From Zygnema cylindricum (taxonomy: Eukaryota; Streptophyta; Zygnematophyceae; Zygnematales; Zygnemataceae), in assembly GCA_037447655.1 (NCBI GenBank), contig JBBHKE010001598.1:52262-108096 (forward strand): a stretch of 55,835 nt of DNA. Reading direction: 5' to 3'. The notes below the pieces were generated by a model, which saw nothing but the letters and a program-made list of their open reading frames with translations, did no database searches and was not told where the DNA came from. The translations under genes and the position numbers were made by a program. This document shows positions 33,118-43,809 of the stretch, one piece after another. How positions within the stretch are numbered: position 1 is the stretch's first letter; each line of letters starts with the position of its first letter.

Positions 33118-35204
33118 TTATGTTAAGACATGCAACGAGTGAACGTTTTCTCGCAATTCGACACAACACCGTGAATTGTTATTAAGCTTATATTCCATTA
33201 GGAAATTTTGTAATTGTATAGCCAACATTACGGGCTGTTATATTTTGAACAATGTTCTACGCGTAGAGCCTATAAACCTTGTGGCTTAAATTGAGTGTTA
33301 CCACTTAAAGAAAGGTGTGATATTAAAAATCGTTAATGATTTTCACACTAACCAATTTTAACTTAAAATCTTCATTTGTGTGCCTTGTACGTGCGTAGCA
33401 TATCATTGTATAACACAATTTTTGTGCTCTTCGCAAACGCCTTGTCCTACATCAACTCATTATTTTAGGGTTCTGGTTTTTTTGCATAACGAACGAACGT
33501 TGAAAAAATAGGGTGACAATTGAGGGTTGGAAGAAATAGCGTGGCAAAAGAGTGTTTTAAAATTACTTTTGTATTTTTGGTTAAATTTTGGAAAAGACAC
33601 CGTGAATCGCCAATAGCGTTAATAACGCTAATTCGACGCACACAAATTTGGCCCTCAAACTTCAAATATAATTAATAAACTCTAATTGCTTTTTGACTTC
33701 AATATATTGTTTAATTAACGTTAATTACCCTAATTTGGACACTTTTTAAATAGTGTAGTGTACAAAATGTGTTAGCTCATACTAAAATTGTTTGTTATTT
33801 CGTACATTTTTACAAAAAAAACGTGTTTAATGGCGTCGACAAGTGAAAGTTAGTGCGTTGACACGGAAAAGAGCACTTATATTTGATTCCCAATGAAAAA
33901 GACGACGAGAAATTACGCCAAACTGTTCTAAAATGTTAAAACGTCGACTATGTGAACAGAGGTTATACCATTTACAATATGGGAAAAAGATACCTAAATT
34001 AGAGTTATGCATAATTTAGGGTTAACTTTATATTGGCGAAAGGCCTTCGACCCAATTTATAATTAACAACTAATTGGTTTTCTTACACTAATTAGTTCTT
34101 AACCGTAACAGCTATTCACGGTGTACCTATCATGTGCATTTTTTTTAAATTCTGTTGGTTGTCGATTGTGACACATATCTTTATCATTCAACAGATCGTG
34201 GCTATTTAATTTTTGTAACTGGCAACCCACCAACCCACCAACCCACCAAAAAAAAATGAAGAGAATACTTCGTGAATGAATATCCAACGTTTACTGTTAC
34301 CTCCCAAACCTTTGGAGGAGGTTGTCAAGATTCTCTCGAATGTTGTTCGCGCATAAAAACAAAAATAAATTGTAGGGCGTAGTACAGAGAGGTCTACATT
34401 TTGTAAACAACCTCACTTTTCGTCTGATGGAACTTCACCCTTTGCATAAAAAAATCATGTGTAAAGAAACGATTAGTGTTAATAACTATATTTTGGGTAT
34501 AATTGTGTAAACCCAACAAACCATTAACATTAACCTATATATGTTACGCTAATTTGGATACATATTCCCATAATGTAACCTTTATAGCCAACATCGACAT
34601 GGTCGACGTTTGAACATGTGAGAACAGGTACACGCGATTTTCTCACTTCTTTATTGATGGGAATCAAATCCGAGTGCGTTTTCCCTTGTCGACGTCACTC
34701 ACTTTCTAGTCTCGACACCGTTATTAAACACTTTTTTTGTATATTTGTACTTAAAAATGAGCAGTTTTAGTACGGATTGGAACATGTCATACACTACATT
34801 ATTGAAAATTTGCCTAAATAAGAGCTGTTGTCGTTAAGAAACTTTTGTACCTATATTAACATAAAAAAAAAACTCTTATTATTAATCAAATTTTAGATTC
34901 GAATGTCAAAATTTTGAGGCACCGTACCGCATAAGTTTCAACCGTACAAAAAAATAGAAAAAACGAGAAGTACATTTTGCGTCATCATCGAATTTTGGAT
35001 GTACTACATATTGTCGTCTGTGTTCTTCGACCCAAGGCCACGCCAATAAACGTCATCTTCAAACTTTTCTGTAAAACACGAGGAAGATCTGTTTTAAAAA
35101 ACAGTTTTTCCGGAAAACAAATAGGAACTCGTATTCGCATGTGTAAATTTTTTTACACAAATTTCAAACGAATTCAAGCAACGGGGAAAAGTACAGTATC
35201 CGTT
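33118..35204. other. AT-rich spacer with transposon end fragments
   Basis: No gene. Short matches to the mariner-MITE end (ACACCGTGAATCGC, ATTCACGGTGTAC) occur at about 33600 and 34120. A foldback-element right end (AACCTCACTTTTCGTCTGATGG) lies at about 34405-34440. CCAACCCA repeats lie at 34227-34247. These look like eroded DNA-transposon remains. Confidence 0.5.
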
Positions 35205-36040
35205 ATTTTTTTTTCGTTTGCATCCATCAAAGTACAGAATTTGTTTAGTTTTGTCGCGTTTCGTTCATTACGGATTTTTCCATTCCAGGGGTCTAAATAT
35301 TTCGATGCCATTTTGACGAAATCGTGAGAAACCTCTGAGGGCGCCCCTGCAAGTCGCACACGCCGGCCTCTCACGCAGCCTCGCATTCTCTCCTTCAACC
35401 CTCACTATTCCTCATCCTTCAATCAGGCGGCTTTACGTTGACCGGTGGGAAGCTGGAGAAAAATAAAATTGCTTTAAAAAAATAAAAACCCATAATTATC
35501 ATTGTTGTGGTTTTTAACCCAGACAAAGGCGAAATTTTATTATGATTATAATTATCAATTTTATTTGTTTTTCTTTATTATCTTCAATTCTTTACACAAC
35601 AATGGAAAATCAATGAATCGACTAGGAGTCAAAAAGAAAACTTAAATTTTCTGGTGATTATATCAAATTTGAGATAGGTTTCTCAAATAAGAAGAGAGAT
35701 TCAAAGCTCGTGGAAATTGCCAAAAAGGCAACTGTACAGGGAAGGCAGCGTCAGCCATGGACAGCATCCATGGACAAAGGGTTGAAAAGGTAAATGTCTA
35801 CAAATGTCACATAAAAATATGCGACGTCACTGACAATTTTTGAACAATCGGTTGCGTCATCACAAATTGTAGACTTTGACAAACGTCACGAGCATTGTCA
35901 ACCCATATAATCGCCACACCCTTAAGTAACAATTTTTTTTGTTACACATAGGGACACTTGAAATCCGGGTCCGTCGGATTTGCGCTAAAAAACAAAGTAA
36001 TTCTCCTAAGTATTAAGTACATGGAGACGCACCCTAAAAC
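35205..36040. repeat. Dispersed repeat, copy 2 (collinear with 19325-20280)
   Basis: Three blocks match in order with those at 19.3-20.3 kb. On the minus strand the block near 35310 opens a 45-codon frame starting MASKYLDPWNGK; the other copy is broken there. No known domain. It may be the coding remnant of the element or chance. Confidence 0.55.
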
Positions 36041-36830
36041 ATCTTTTTTTCGTACAGACGTGATGGATTGTGGATCTCGGTTTTTACCAAAATAACACTC
36101 ACACGTGTGACAGCGACACCACGTCATAATGGTTCTAAAATGTGGTATTTCTTAGTGTTTTACATCGGCAAGGTTTTGGCGATAATCGATATATACCTCT
36201 TTTTGGCTATAATCGATATATGGGCACGATACGATAAAGAACCGATAATATCGGTTTTTTATTGCGATAACATCGGTAACGATAACTATCGACGATCATT
36301 ATACGGCTCGCACCATACAATTGTACGGTTTATTCCGTAGTCCTGAATAGTCATTATTCCGCCACACAGAGTACAGAATAGATTGTTACACGTGGCTTGC
36401 CACTCGATACACAACGAAAAATGCAATACAATATATTATAAAATATTATTATATAGCTTACTATATTTTTCCACTTATCGCCGATAAGGAATTTGTTGGT
36501 ATCGGGGCGATATATCGGGACTCCTGACCATTCGATAACCGATAACTATCGGTCAGAGGTCGCAAACGGTTAACCGAACCGTGACCGACCGTTAACTGAC
36601 TGCCCGCGCCGGATCCGGAACGGATTCGGTTGCCAAATTTTGGGGGTCGGGCGGTTACGGTCGGTTGACTCACTAGGAAAAAAAAAACGGTCAGTTACGG
36701 TCGGTCAAACAAAAAACCAAAAAAAATGAAAATTTTGTACTTTTTTTTTCCAACATCATTGTTCTTTGTACTTTTGGTATCGTGGAAGTACGTGGTATCA
36801 TGATTTCCGTCCCAAATCTGACACGGTACT

Positions 36831-37050
36831 GTAGTTAGCTATTTATTTCGCAAATCAAAGGGAACGCGACAAAGCGTCGCAAATTTGACACAGTAGTACA
36901 CTATTCATTTCGAAAATCTTAGGGAAAGCGACAAAGCGTCTCAAATCTGACACGGTAGTACAATATTCATTTCGCAAATCTTAGGCAACGCGACAAATCG
37001 TTGCAAATCTGACACAGTAGTACACTATTCATTTCGTAAATCTTAAGGAA
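36831..37050. repeat. 62-67-bp tandem repeat, about 3.5 units
   Basis: Units share GACACGGTAGTACA, ATTCATTTCGCAAATCTTAG and CGCGACAAAGCGT. It sits inside the hAT-like element and is probably a subterminal repeat array. Confidence 0.8.
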
Positions 37051-37075
37051 CGCGACAAATCGTAATTATTGGCTT

Positions 37076-37742
37076 AGGGTATGGTTACATCAAGCGAAAA
37101 GTGAGGTTTAATACATAATTTTGTACTTGTCTTACCATGCCGTACTATATTTTCGTGAGTTTCTTGAAAACAACATTACAGAAAATAAGATTACGATTCT
37201 CCAATTATCCAGGAGAAGACGTCAACCGTCCGATTAAATTTTGGTCTTCATCTGCGAAGCAATCGCTCCATACGCCTCTGTATTGGTGAACCCACCTCCG
37301 CGAGGTGGGTTCACCAATACAGAACCAGTCAATTCGCTACACCTGGAAGGTAGACACGTGCATCGATGAAAAATGAAAAATTTCACACGCCCCCAAAGTG
37401 ACGTGCCTTCGGACAAGGTGACCGTAAAATCTTTGCCGAAAAGAAATAAGGTTTTTTTTTGAAAGTCAGCAGGGTGTAGGAGATCTTTGAGGTACATTGA
37501 CGCGGTACACTTGCGAAGTACACGTACGAAATACGCAAGTACGGATTTGCATACGAAAATGGTCGGTTTCCAAATCTTTGCGATTTTTGAGATTTGATCG
37601 TCGACTTACGTGGGGCCATTCAAATCAGAACACGTATGTAAAAACTTATTTACAGACGATACGCGATGTAACTGAGGCCTCTGTAATACAGAAATTTTGC
37701 TGTCCGTACTATTACAGAGACCTCCTGATGTAACCATGCCCT
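37076..37742. mobile_element. Foldback/Mutator-like element with perfect internal hairpin
   Basis: The ends are AGGGTATGGTTACATC and its inverse GATGTAACCATGCCCT. The long left arm (37076 to about 37455) recurs inverted at about 38965-39347. At 37278-37322 a perfect 21-nt-arm hairpin (loop CGC) is built on CCCACCTC/GAGGTGGG. A second hairpin lies near 37663-37735. Flanking TTATTGGCTT and TTATTCCGTT could be a decayed target duplication, but this is weak. It is nested in the hAT-like element. Confidence 0.7.
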
Positions 37743-38360
37743 TATTCCGTTGTACATTGATTAATTTTGTACTTTTTCGGTTACGGGCGGGCACGGTTAG
37801 TCGCTAAAAATCAAGATTCGGTTATTTTTTTTTTTGTAAACGAAGGTCGGTTAACGGTTAACAATTTTGGAGCGTGACAAAACTCGGGCGGGCGTCGGTT
37901 TCTCAGATTTTGAAATAAAAAAAACGGTCGGTTTCGGGTATGATTTTTTTTGACTTTTGCGACCTCTGCTATCGGTATAGGTGTTATCGCGATAAATTTC
38001 TTGCCGATACACAACACTACAGTACACCGTGAATCGCTATTAGTATAATTGTTTTTTTTTGCCACTTAAAACGTCTTTTCTCTGTACAAACACATTTCGG
38101 ATTTTAAACTTGACGGTTGCGATTGAAAGGCAAGATTCTCACCTTCCGAATGTCGGTCTCCGTCTGAAAATTGGACAAGTGTGTACGGAGAAAAGATGTT
38201 TTTATAAGGCGAAAAAGATGTTAACGCTAATAGCGATTCACGGTGTACTGTAGTATTTCCGCTTTCATTTTTTTTTTTTTTTTCTTCACTTTTTGGGCTA
38301 TTTTCACCATCATGTACCTTATTTACGTAACCGTACTTCTTTTGTTGTCTGTATCGTACT
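37726..38360. repeat. Near-identical 635-bp direct repeat, copy 1 (copy 2 at 39331-39963)
   Basis: The segment from TGATGTAACCATGCCC to TCTGTATCGTAC recurs 1605 bp downstream with essentially no substitutions; a 2-base length change is probably in the poly-T. It contains the right end of the hAT element, the end of the hAT MITE, and the whole mariner MITE. Two 84-codon minus-strand frames within it are identical. The flanks differ. Confidence 0.92.
38020..38250. mobile_element. Mariner-type MITE with TA target duplication
   Basis: 231 bp with perfect inverted ends CAGTACACCGTGAATCGC and beyond (24 bp), flanked by TA on both sides. The interior is itself a long foldback (TTTTCTCTGTAC... GTACGGAGAAAA). 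Related copies are at 39625-39854, 43040-43270 (rearranged) and 51909-52120, and an isolated end is at 43729-43756. It is inserted in the last TA of the hAT MITE at 36153-38019. Confidence 0.9.
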
Positions 38361-38964
38361 CACCTGTTGCAACTTTTTCTTGGTCAAAGTTGCCTTCTCC
38401 TTCTAAGTTGATGGGGTTCTCACAATTTCCCCCAGGTCCGGAGTTCTGCGATTGGTTGCCAGCTCCGTGGATGGTAGAAGTGCCATTTTTTTTTGGAATA
38501 GATGATGGTAATGTTCTTGGTGGAAAAGCAAACGGGTTGAAACCGCCCCCTATGAACGACATCCTGATGAGTAGATGATGAGTAGATTAGATTCAGGATA
38601 ACTTACACGGTAGACCACAGCCTGGATAGCCACGCTTAAATAAGCATCAAAGGTCCTTTTTATATCTGTTTTCCTTTTTAAAAAATTGATGTGATACATA
38701 AAATTTTGAGAGGATGGCGGGAACTCCATCTTTCCTTTCTTTTATGTAATTTAAAATTAGGTTGGAAGATTCTATTCCGATTTGAATTTACATTACCATT
38801 TGAATTTATATTTCAAACCAAAAGCGACAAAAAATATCGCGCGAAACCATGGAGCTGGAAGCAGGACAAAAACCGTACTTTTTTTGGAAGGCAAAAACGG
38901 TTTTTGCCTTCCTTTTTTGGAAGACAAAAACGGTTTTTGCCTTCGAAAAGAAGTACAGTTTTTG
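38361..38964. other. Spacer between duplicated segments
   Basis: No gene supported. 111-codon and 79-codon overlapping frames lack recognisable domains. At 38870-38960 nested short palindromes of the type AAGGCAAAAACGGTTTTTGCCTT alternate with A and T runs and can form stable hairpins. Confidence 0.4.
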
Positions 38965-39347
38965 AAAAACCGTACTTCTTTTCGTCAAAGTTTTTACGGT
39001 CACCCTTGTCAGAGGGCACGTGACTTTGGGGACGTGTGAAAATGTTATTTTTTCTTTGTCGCACGTGTTTATAGTCCACGTGTAGCGATTTTACAGGTTC
39101 TGTATTGGTGAACCCACCTCCGCGAGGTGGGTTGGCCAGTACAGAGGTGGATGGAGCGTTTGCTTCGTGGATGAAGACCAGATTAGAATCGGACGATCGA
39201 TGTTTTCTCCCGGATCTTTGGAGAATCGTAATCTTATTTTCTGTAATGTTCTTTTCAAAAAATTCACGATGACATAGTACGGCATGGTACGGCCAAGTAC
39301 AAAATTTTGTAATAAACCTCAGTTTTCGTCTGATGTAACCATGCCCT
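38965..39347 (-). repeat. Inverted copy of the foldback element arm
   Basis: Reverse complement matches 37076 to about 37455, including the hairpin (39101-39145, arms here imperfect) and the terminal GATGTAACCATGCCCT. The matching left end of this second element is not visible. Confidence 0.8.
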
Positions 39348-39963
39348 TATTCCGTTGTACATTGATTAATTTTGTACTTTTTCGGTTACGGGCGGGCACG
39401 GTTAGTCGCTAAAAATCAAGATTCGGTTATTTTTTTTTTTGTAAACGAAGGTCGGTTAACGGTTAACAATTTTGGAGCGTGACAAAACTCGGGCGGGCGT
39501 CGGTTTCTCAGATTTTGAAATAAAAAAAACGGTCGGTTTCGGGTATGATTTTTTTTGACTTTTGCGACCTCTGCTATCGGTATAGGTGTTATCGCGATAA
39601 ATTTCTTGCCGATACACAACACTACAGTACACCGTGAATCGCTATTAGTATAATTGTTTTTTTTTGCCACTTAAAACGTCTTTTCTCTGTACAAACACAT
39701 TTCGGATTTTAAACTTGACGGTTGCGATTGAAAGGCAAGATTCTCACCTTCCGAATGTCGGTCTCCGTCTGAAAATTGGACAAGTGTGTACGGAGAAAAG
39801 ATGTTTTTATAAGGCGAAAAAGATGTTAACGCTAATAGCGATTCACGGTGTACTGTAGTATTTCCGCTTTCATTTTTTTTTTTTTTTCTTCACTTTTTGG
39901 GCTATTTTCACCATCATGTACCTTATTTACGTAACCGTACTTCTTTTGTTGTCTGTATCGTAC
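39331..39963. repeat. Near-identical direct repeat, copy 2
   Basis: See copy 1 at 37726-38360. It contains a second identical mariner MITE at about 39625-39854. The near-absence of substitutions in non-coding DNA implies a very recent duplication or misassembled haplotypes. Confidence 0.92.
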
Positions 39964-40235
39964 ATAATTGTTCACAGAGGTGTAAATATCAAAAGCCATC
40001 AATTAAAATTGTCGGTGTTCCTACACAGATTTTAGGTACAATACTGGTCTAATAAGACAAAAAGTCAAGATTCGACTGCCTTTTTTGTCGGTTGTAGAAG
40101 TGGTAATGAATCTAACGGATAAGATATTATTTAATAGAATATAATGGGAATTGCTAATCGACGTGTACAAAGACGTGACGGAATCATATATAATAAATTG
40201 AGTCCATAATCCATACTCTATCGTTGGCTTGTAGC

Positions 40236-40696
40236 TAGTGTTATGTATCGATAGGGTTTTGCCGATAGCCGATATGCCCTTTTTTTGGGCTTATCGATTA
40301 TTGATATATTGGCACGATATATCAATACTGGTGTTATCGCAATAAAAACCGGCAGTATTGTTATTTTATTGTGATAACACCAATACTTATAACTATCGGC
40401 GATAATTGTACTGTTTTTTCAGTACATATCTACCGATAGTCGTCCGTACTGAACTCCCGTTGAACAGAGTACATAACAGATTGACATACGTGGCATGCCA
40501 CGCTATATATAGTCAATAATACAATACAATACATTATAAACTACTATTATATAACGTACTTTATTGTTTTCTACTTATCGTTGATAAGGAATTTGTTGGT
40601 CTCGAAGCGATACATCGGGACGCCTCACTGTTCATTAACCGATAACTATTGGTATCGGTTTTATCGCGATAAGTTTCTTGCCGATACACAACACTT
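40236..40696. mobile_element. Complete hAT-type MITE with perfect 8-bp target duplication
   Basis: 461 bp with ends TAGTGTTATGTATCG and the inverse of AAGTGTTGTGTATCGGCAAG. It is flanked by CTTGTAGC at 40228-40235 and 40697-40704. The interior is rich in TATCGATA and CCGATA palindromes. The TIR and TSD length assign it to hAT. Same family as 36153-38019 and the partial copy at 51655-51840. Confidence 0.9.
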
Positions 40697-40813
40697 CTTG
40701 TAGCCTCATACTAAATGGGACAATTACAATACCATAGGCTTTTGTCGCGTACAGCTTACGACCATTCACTTGAAGTGCATATAAACGCTTCCATACCCGT
40801 TAGAAATGTTCCG

Positions 40814-42818
40814 GGGAATTGATCATGATAGTGGTTGTTTTGGTTGCGCACAGTCAATTACGTCATTTTGTCAAAAATTGTACGTTTGAAGTACACATCG
40901 GTACAAGTGAAGTACCGCTGAGTCTAAATTTGACGGTCAATCGGTTGGACAACTTTGACTTTCAAAATATTGTTTCAACCGCTTAAACTTTTGCCGCGCT
41001 TGCAAACGTCGACTGTCATAATAAAATTAGCAATTCACACGGCCAGCAAACGTTTACGGTAACAAAACTGCGACAACCACATGTAAATAAAAGTGTGCAG
41101 ACAATCACTTTTTGTCGTTACGTGAGCTGCACGGTGAAAGCACGCTGGATATTAACTTAGCCGCGAAATTGAAATTTAGTCGTATAAGCGTTACATTGAA
41201 TAGAGACGCAAATTGAAACGAAACCTCTTTAAACTGAAGTACTGTAACTCTTGTACGGAAATAATAAAAACACACGAAACGAAATAAACTTTGTACACTA
41301 TAATAAAACCATAGTTGTTCAAAACGTATTCTACTCATGATTCGAACGCGTGTACAATACGTAGAAACTGGAGAGGTCGATTTGAAAAAATCGTAAAAAA
41401 TGTTAATGAATTTTTTTCCGTACGAATCCGTACATGTTAAAAAAATTGAATTGAACATGTACCGTAGTTTGTACGCTTTCCGTTCAAGGAGTGGTAAAAA
41501 TAAATATATATTCAAACTATTATCACATATCATGTATGCATCTGAAAATATACATTAACTGGTTAAGGACAAGTTTTTCAATGAGACTAGGCGACGTACA
41601 TAGGCGTGGTTCAAATCTTGCGAATTGTTACTCTTTTGTCGATTTTTTTGTCATAATAATTGTTGTTCACATAAAGGCATCCATAGCCTTCTCTCTCTAC
41701 CTCTCCGAGAGCATGCAACTTAAAAAAAAATAAAAAAAGGCCATATGCAGATTCCATTTTTCATCATTCAACATTGCACGCCGTAACATATTAATAAAAA
41801 AAACAAAAACAATCACACTAGAAAAAAAAAAATACATATATGTCCTTCAACTATTTTTACTCTAAATCTTCCTCCCCTACATCGAATTCCATCATGTCTT
41901 CATCTGAATCGTCTTCCCTAACCTCCCCTTCCTCTTCTTCCCATTCTATCAGATGCATTCCTTGAATTTCCGCATTCAACTGTTGAAGTATTTATGGCGG
42001 CTTCTTTTTGAAAATTTGAAGAAGACGCCCGTACACATTTTGAATTTACTGCGCTCAAGTAGTGTGACGCCGCAACGTCTTTTTTTGGAAATGTCCGTAG
42101 ACGTCATGATATTTTCCCGTACATTTCGTGTACATTATGTTCAGTTTACTGAACAGAAAGTACGGAAACATGCTTCAAATCTTTTCATCAACTACCGTAC
42201 AGTTTCCGTAAAAATTTGAACAGTTACCGTAATTTGTCTATAGGTTGCCGTAAAATTTCAGTTTCAGTTTACAGTTGACGTTTTTTTGCAAAATTTTGAA
42301 AAGTCACGTATAATACGTAGAAACTGGAAAAAAAGAAAAAAACACGCGTATTAAACAACTAGGAATAAAACGAACCGGCGTAAAAATATCAATTGAAATT
42401 AAATGAAAAAAATGTGCGTCGTCACGCGCGACGAATTCGAGCCACACTATCTACGAATCAACATTCTTACATTGACATCGAAATTTCGAAGTAAATATCC
42501 AGCGTGCTCTCACCGTGGATCTCACGTAACGACAAAAAGTGACTGTCTACAACACTTTTATTTACATGTGGTTCCCGCAGTTTTCTTACCGTAAACGTTT
42601 GACGGTCGTGTGAATTGCTAATTTTATTATGGCGGTCGACATTCGCAAGCGCGGAAAAAGTTTAAGCGGTTGAAAGTCAAAGCCCAACCGATTGACTGTC
42701 AAATTTAGACTCAACTGTACTATACTTGTCCCAATGTGTACTTCAAAAGTACATTTTTTGCCAAAATGACGTAAGTGACTGTGCGCAACCAAAACAATCA
42801 CTGTCACAATCAATTCCC
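40814..42818. mobile_element. Foldback element with roughly 430-bp inverted arms
   Basis: 40814 to about 41250 and about 42400 to 42818 are inverted copies of each other, with outer ends GGGAATTGATCATGATAGTGGTTG and its inverse. The arms share GGTTGCGCACAGTCAATTACG and the ACGTTTACGGTAA block. The interior (41250-42400) is AT-rich with no transposase. Short related words AATACGTAGAAACTGG occur in direct orientation at 41357 and 42312. Confidence 0.75.
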
Positions 42819-42841
42819 ATGTTTTGCGGCGTGTGGATCAA

Positions 42842-42990
42842 AAGTTTCAAACTGGTTACGATACTGTAGCAGCATTTCCCATTATCGAATAAAACGAGCG
42901 AAACTGCGAAACAAACCGAACGGAACCAAACCGAACCAAACCAAACCGAACCGAACGGGTAAGTTGAATTAATTTAACCACTAAGTTGAG
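42842..42990 (-). repeat. Dispersed repeat with AACCGAACCAAA microsatellite
   Basis: Its reverse complement matches 51515-51650 (GAGGACTCAACTT, TTCGCAGTTTCGCTCG, GATAATGGGAAATG). It holds a short (CCAAA/CCGAA) run at 42926-42957. The two copies lie on the upstream side of the two Aven-like genes, in opposite orientation. Confidence 0.7.
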
Positions 42991-43039
42991 TCCTCTAACA
43001 CTATTCAGACTTTATTGACGGACAACTTGTTCGTAAAGG

Positions 43040-43270
43040 TACACCGTGTATCGCTATTAGTGTTAAAAATTCTTTCGCCACTTAAAACATTTTTTCTCCG
43101 TACACACTTGTCCGATTTTCAATTTGAGACCGCCAATCGGAAGCTGAGAATTTTACATTTCAATCGCAACCGTCAGATCCACAATCGGACAAGTGTGTAC
43201 GGAGAAAATATGTTTTAAGAGACGAAAAAAACATTAACACTACACCTTGAATCACTATTAGCGTTCATGA
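43040..43270. mobile_element. Rearranged mariner MITE
   Basis: The left end (TACACCGTGTATCGC) and the foldback interior match the family. The right end is followed by another left-type end (TACACCTTGAATCACTATTAG) in direct orientation instead of the expected inverse. This suggests a nested or recombined copy. Confidence 0.7.
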
Positions 43271-43728
43271 CTCTAATTGAGGTACCCTGTTTTTTTCGGC
43301 AAAGAATTAATGATTCTAAATGTTTCTAAACGTTATTTGAGGTACCCCATTTAATAGGGTTCATAACTCTAATATGGTGCAATTTTATATAGGGTGATGT
43401 ACGGACTGCCAGATCCATACTATTTTATACCTTTTCACGTAGAAAAGTACAGAAATAATATTCACGAAGTCCCATAGTCGCGCTAACATGTAATTGCGTA
43501 AATATTTTCCGGCATACGCGGATGTCAAAAAAACGCGACGGCGTCCTATTTGAACAATTTTGTACATGAACAGGTTTTAGTGTGGATATATTACGCGCCG
43601 AAAATTTTTACAAAGCAGTTTATAAATTAGAGTTAATGATAAATTAGAATAAAAGTTTTTTTGGGAAAAAACTGAAATTCCCAATTAGCGTAAATAACGC
43701 TAATTGTTTCATTACGCTATCTATTTCA

Positions 43729-43756
43729 TTACGCTAATAGCGATTCACGGTGTACT
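43729..43756. mobile_element. Isolated mariner MITE end upstream of Aven copy 1
   Basis: CGCTAATAGCGATTCACGG followed by TGTACTGTA is the right terminal repeat. It ends about 55 bp before the start codon at 43810. The rest of this MITE is not attached here. Confidence 0.75.
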
Positions 43757-43809
43757 GTACGGCAACTCGTAATACTTTTTCACGCGCGAAGCTGCCGGGG
43801 AGGTTCACT

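Larger units (their letters stand above)
36554..37968. mobile_element. hAT-type non-autonomous element with perfect 8-bp target duplication
   Basis: 1415 bp with 13-bp inverted ends CAGAGGTCGCAAA. It is flanked by perfect CTATCGGT duplications at 36546-36553 and 37969-37976. This is the hallmark of hAT transposition. The ends are rich in GGTTAACGGTT and CGGTCGGTTACGGTCGG motifs. No transposase. It contains a tandem repeat (36831-37050) and a foldback insertion (37076-37742). Confidence 0.92.
36153..38019. mobile_element. hAT-type MITE, interrupted by two younger insertions
   Basis: The left end TAGTGTTTTACATCGGCAAG starts at 36153 and the right end (inverse of TAGTGTTGTGTATCGGCAAG) finishes at 38019. 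It is split at 36554 by a larger hAT-like element, and a mariner MITE sits in its last TA. Its probable 8-bp target duplications are GTATTTCT (36145-36152) and GTATTTCC (38253-38260, beyond the nested MITE), a 7/8 match. A complete relative lies at 40236-40696. Confidence 0.75.

Noticed and set aside
35174-35398. 74-codon minus-strand frame containing MASKYLDPWNGK
   Set aside because: Part of a dispersed repeat whose other copy is broken here. No domain recognised, so not called as a gene.
37726-39963. LTR pair of a short retroelement
   Set aside because: The 635-bp direct repeats contain ends of several DNA transposons, lack TG...CA ends, primer-binding site and target duplication.
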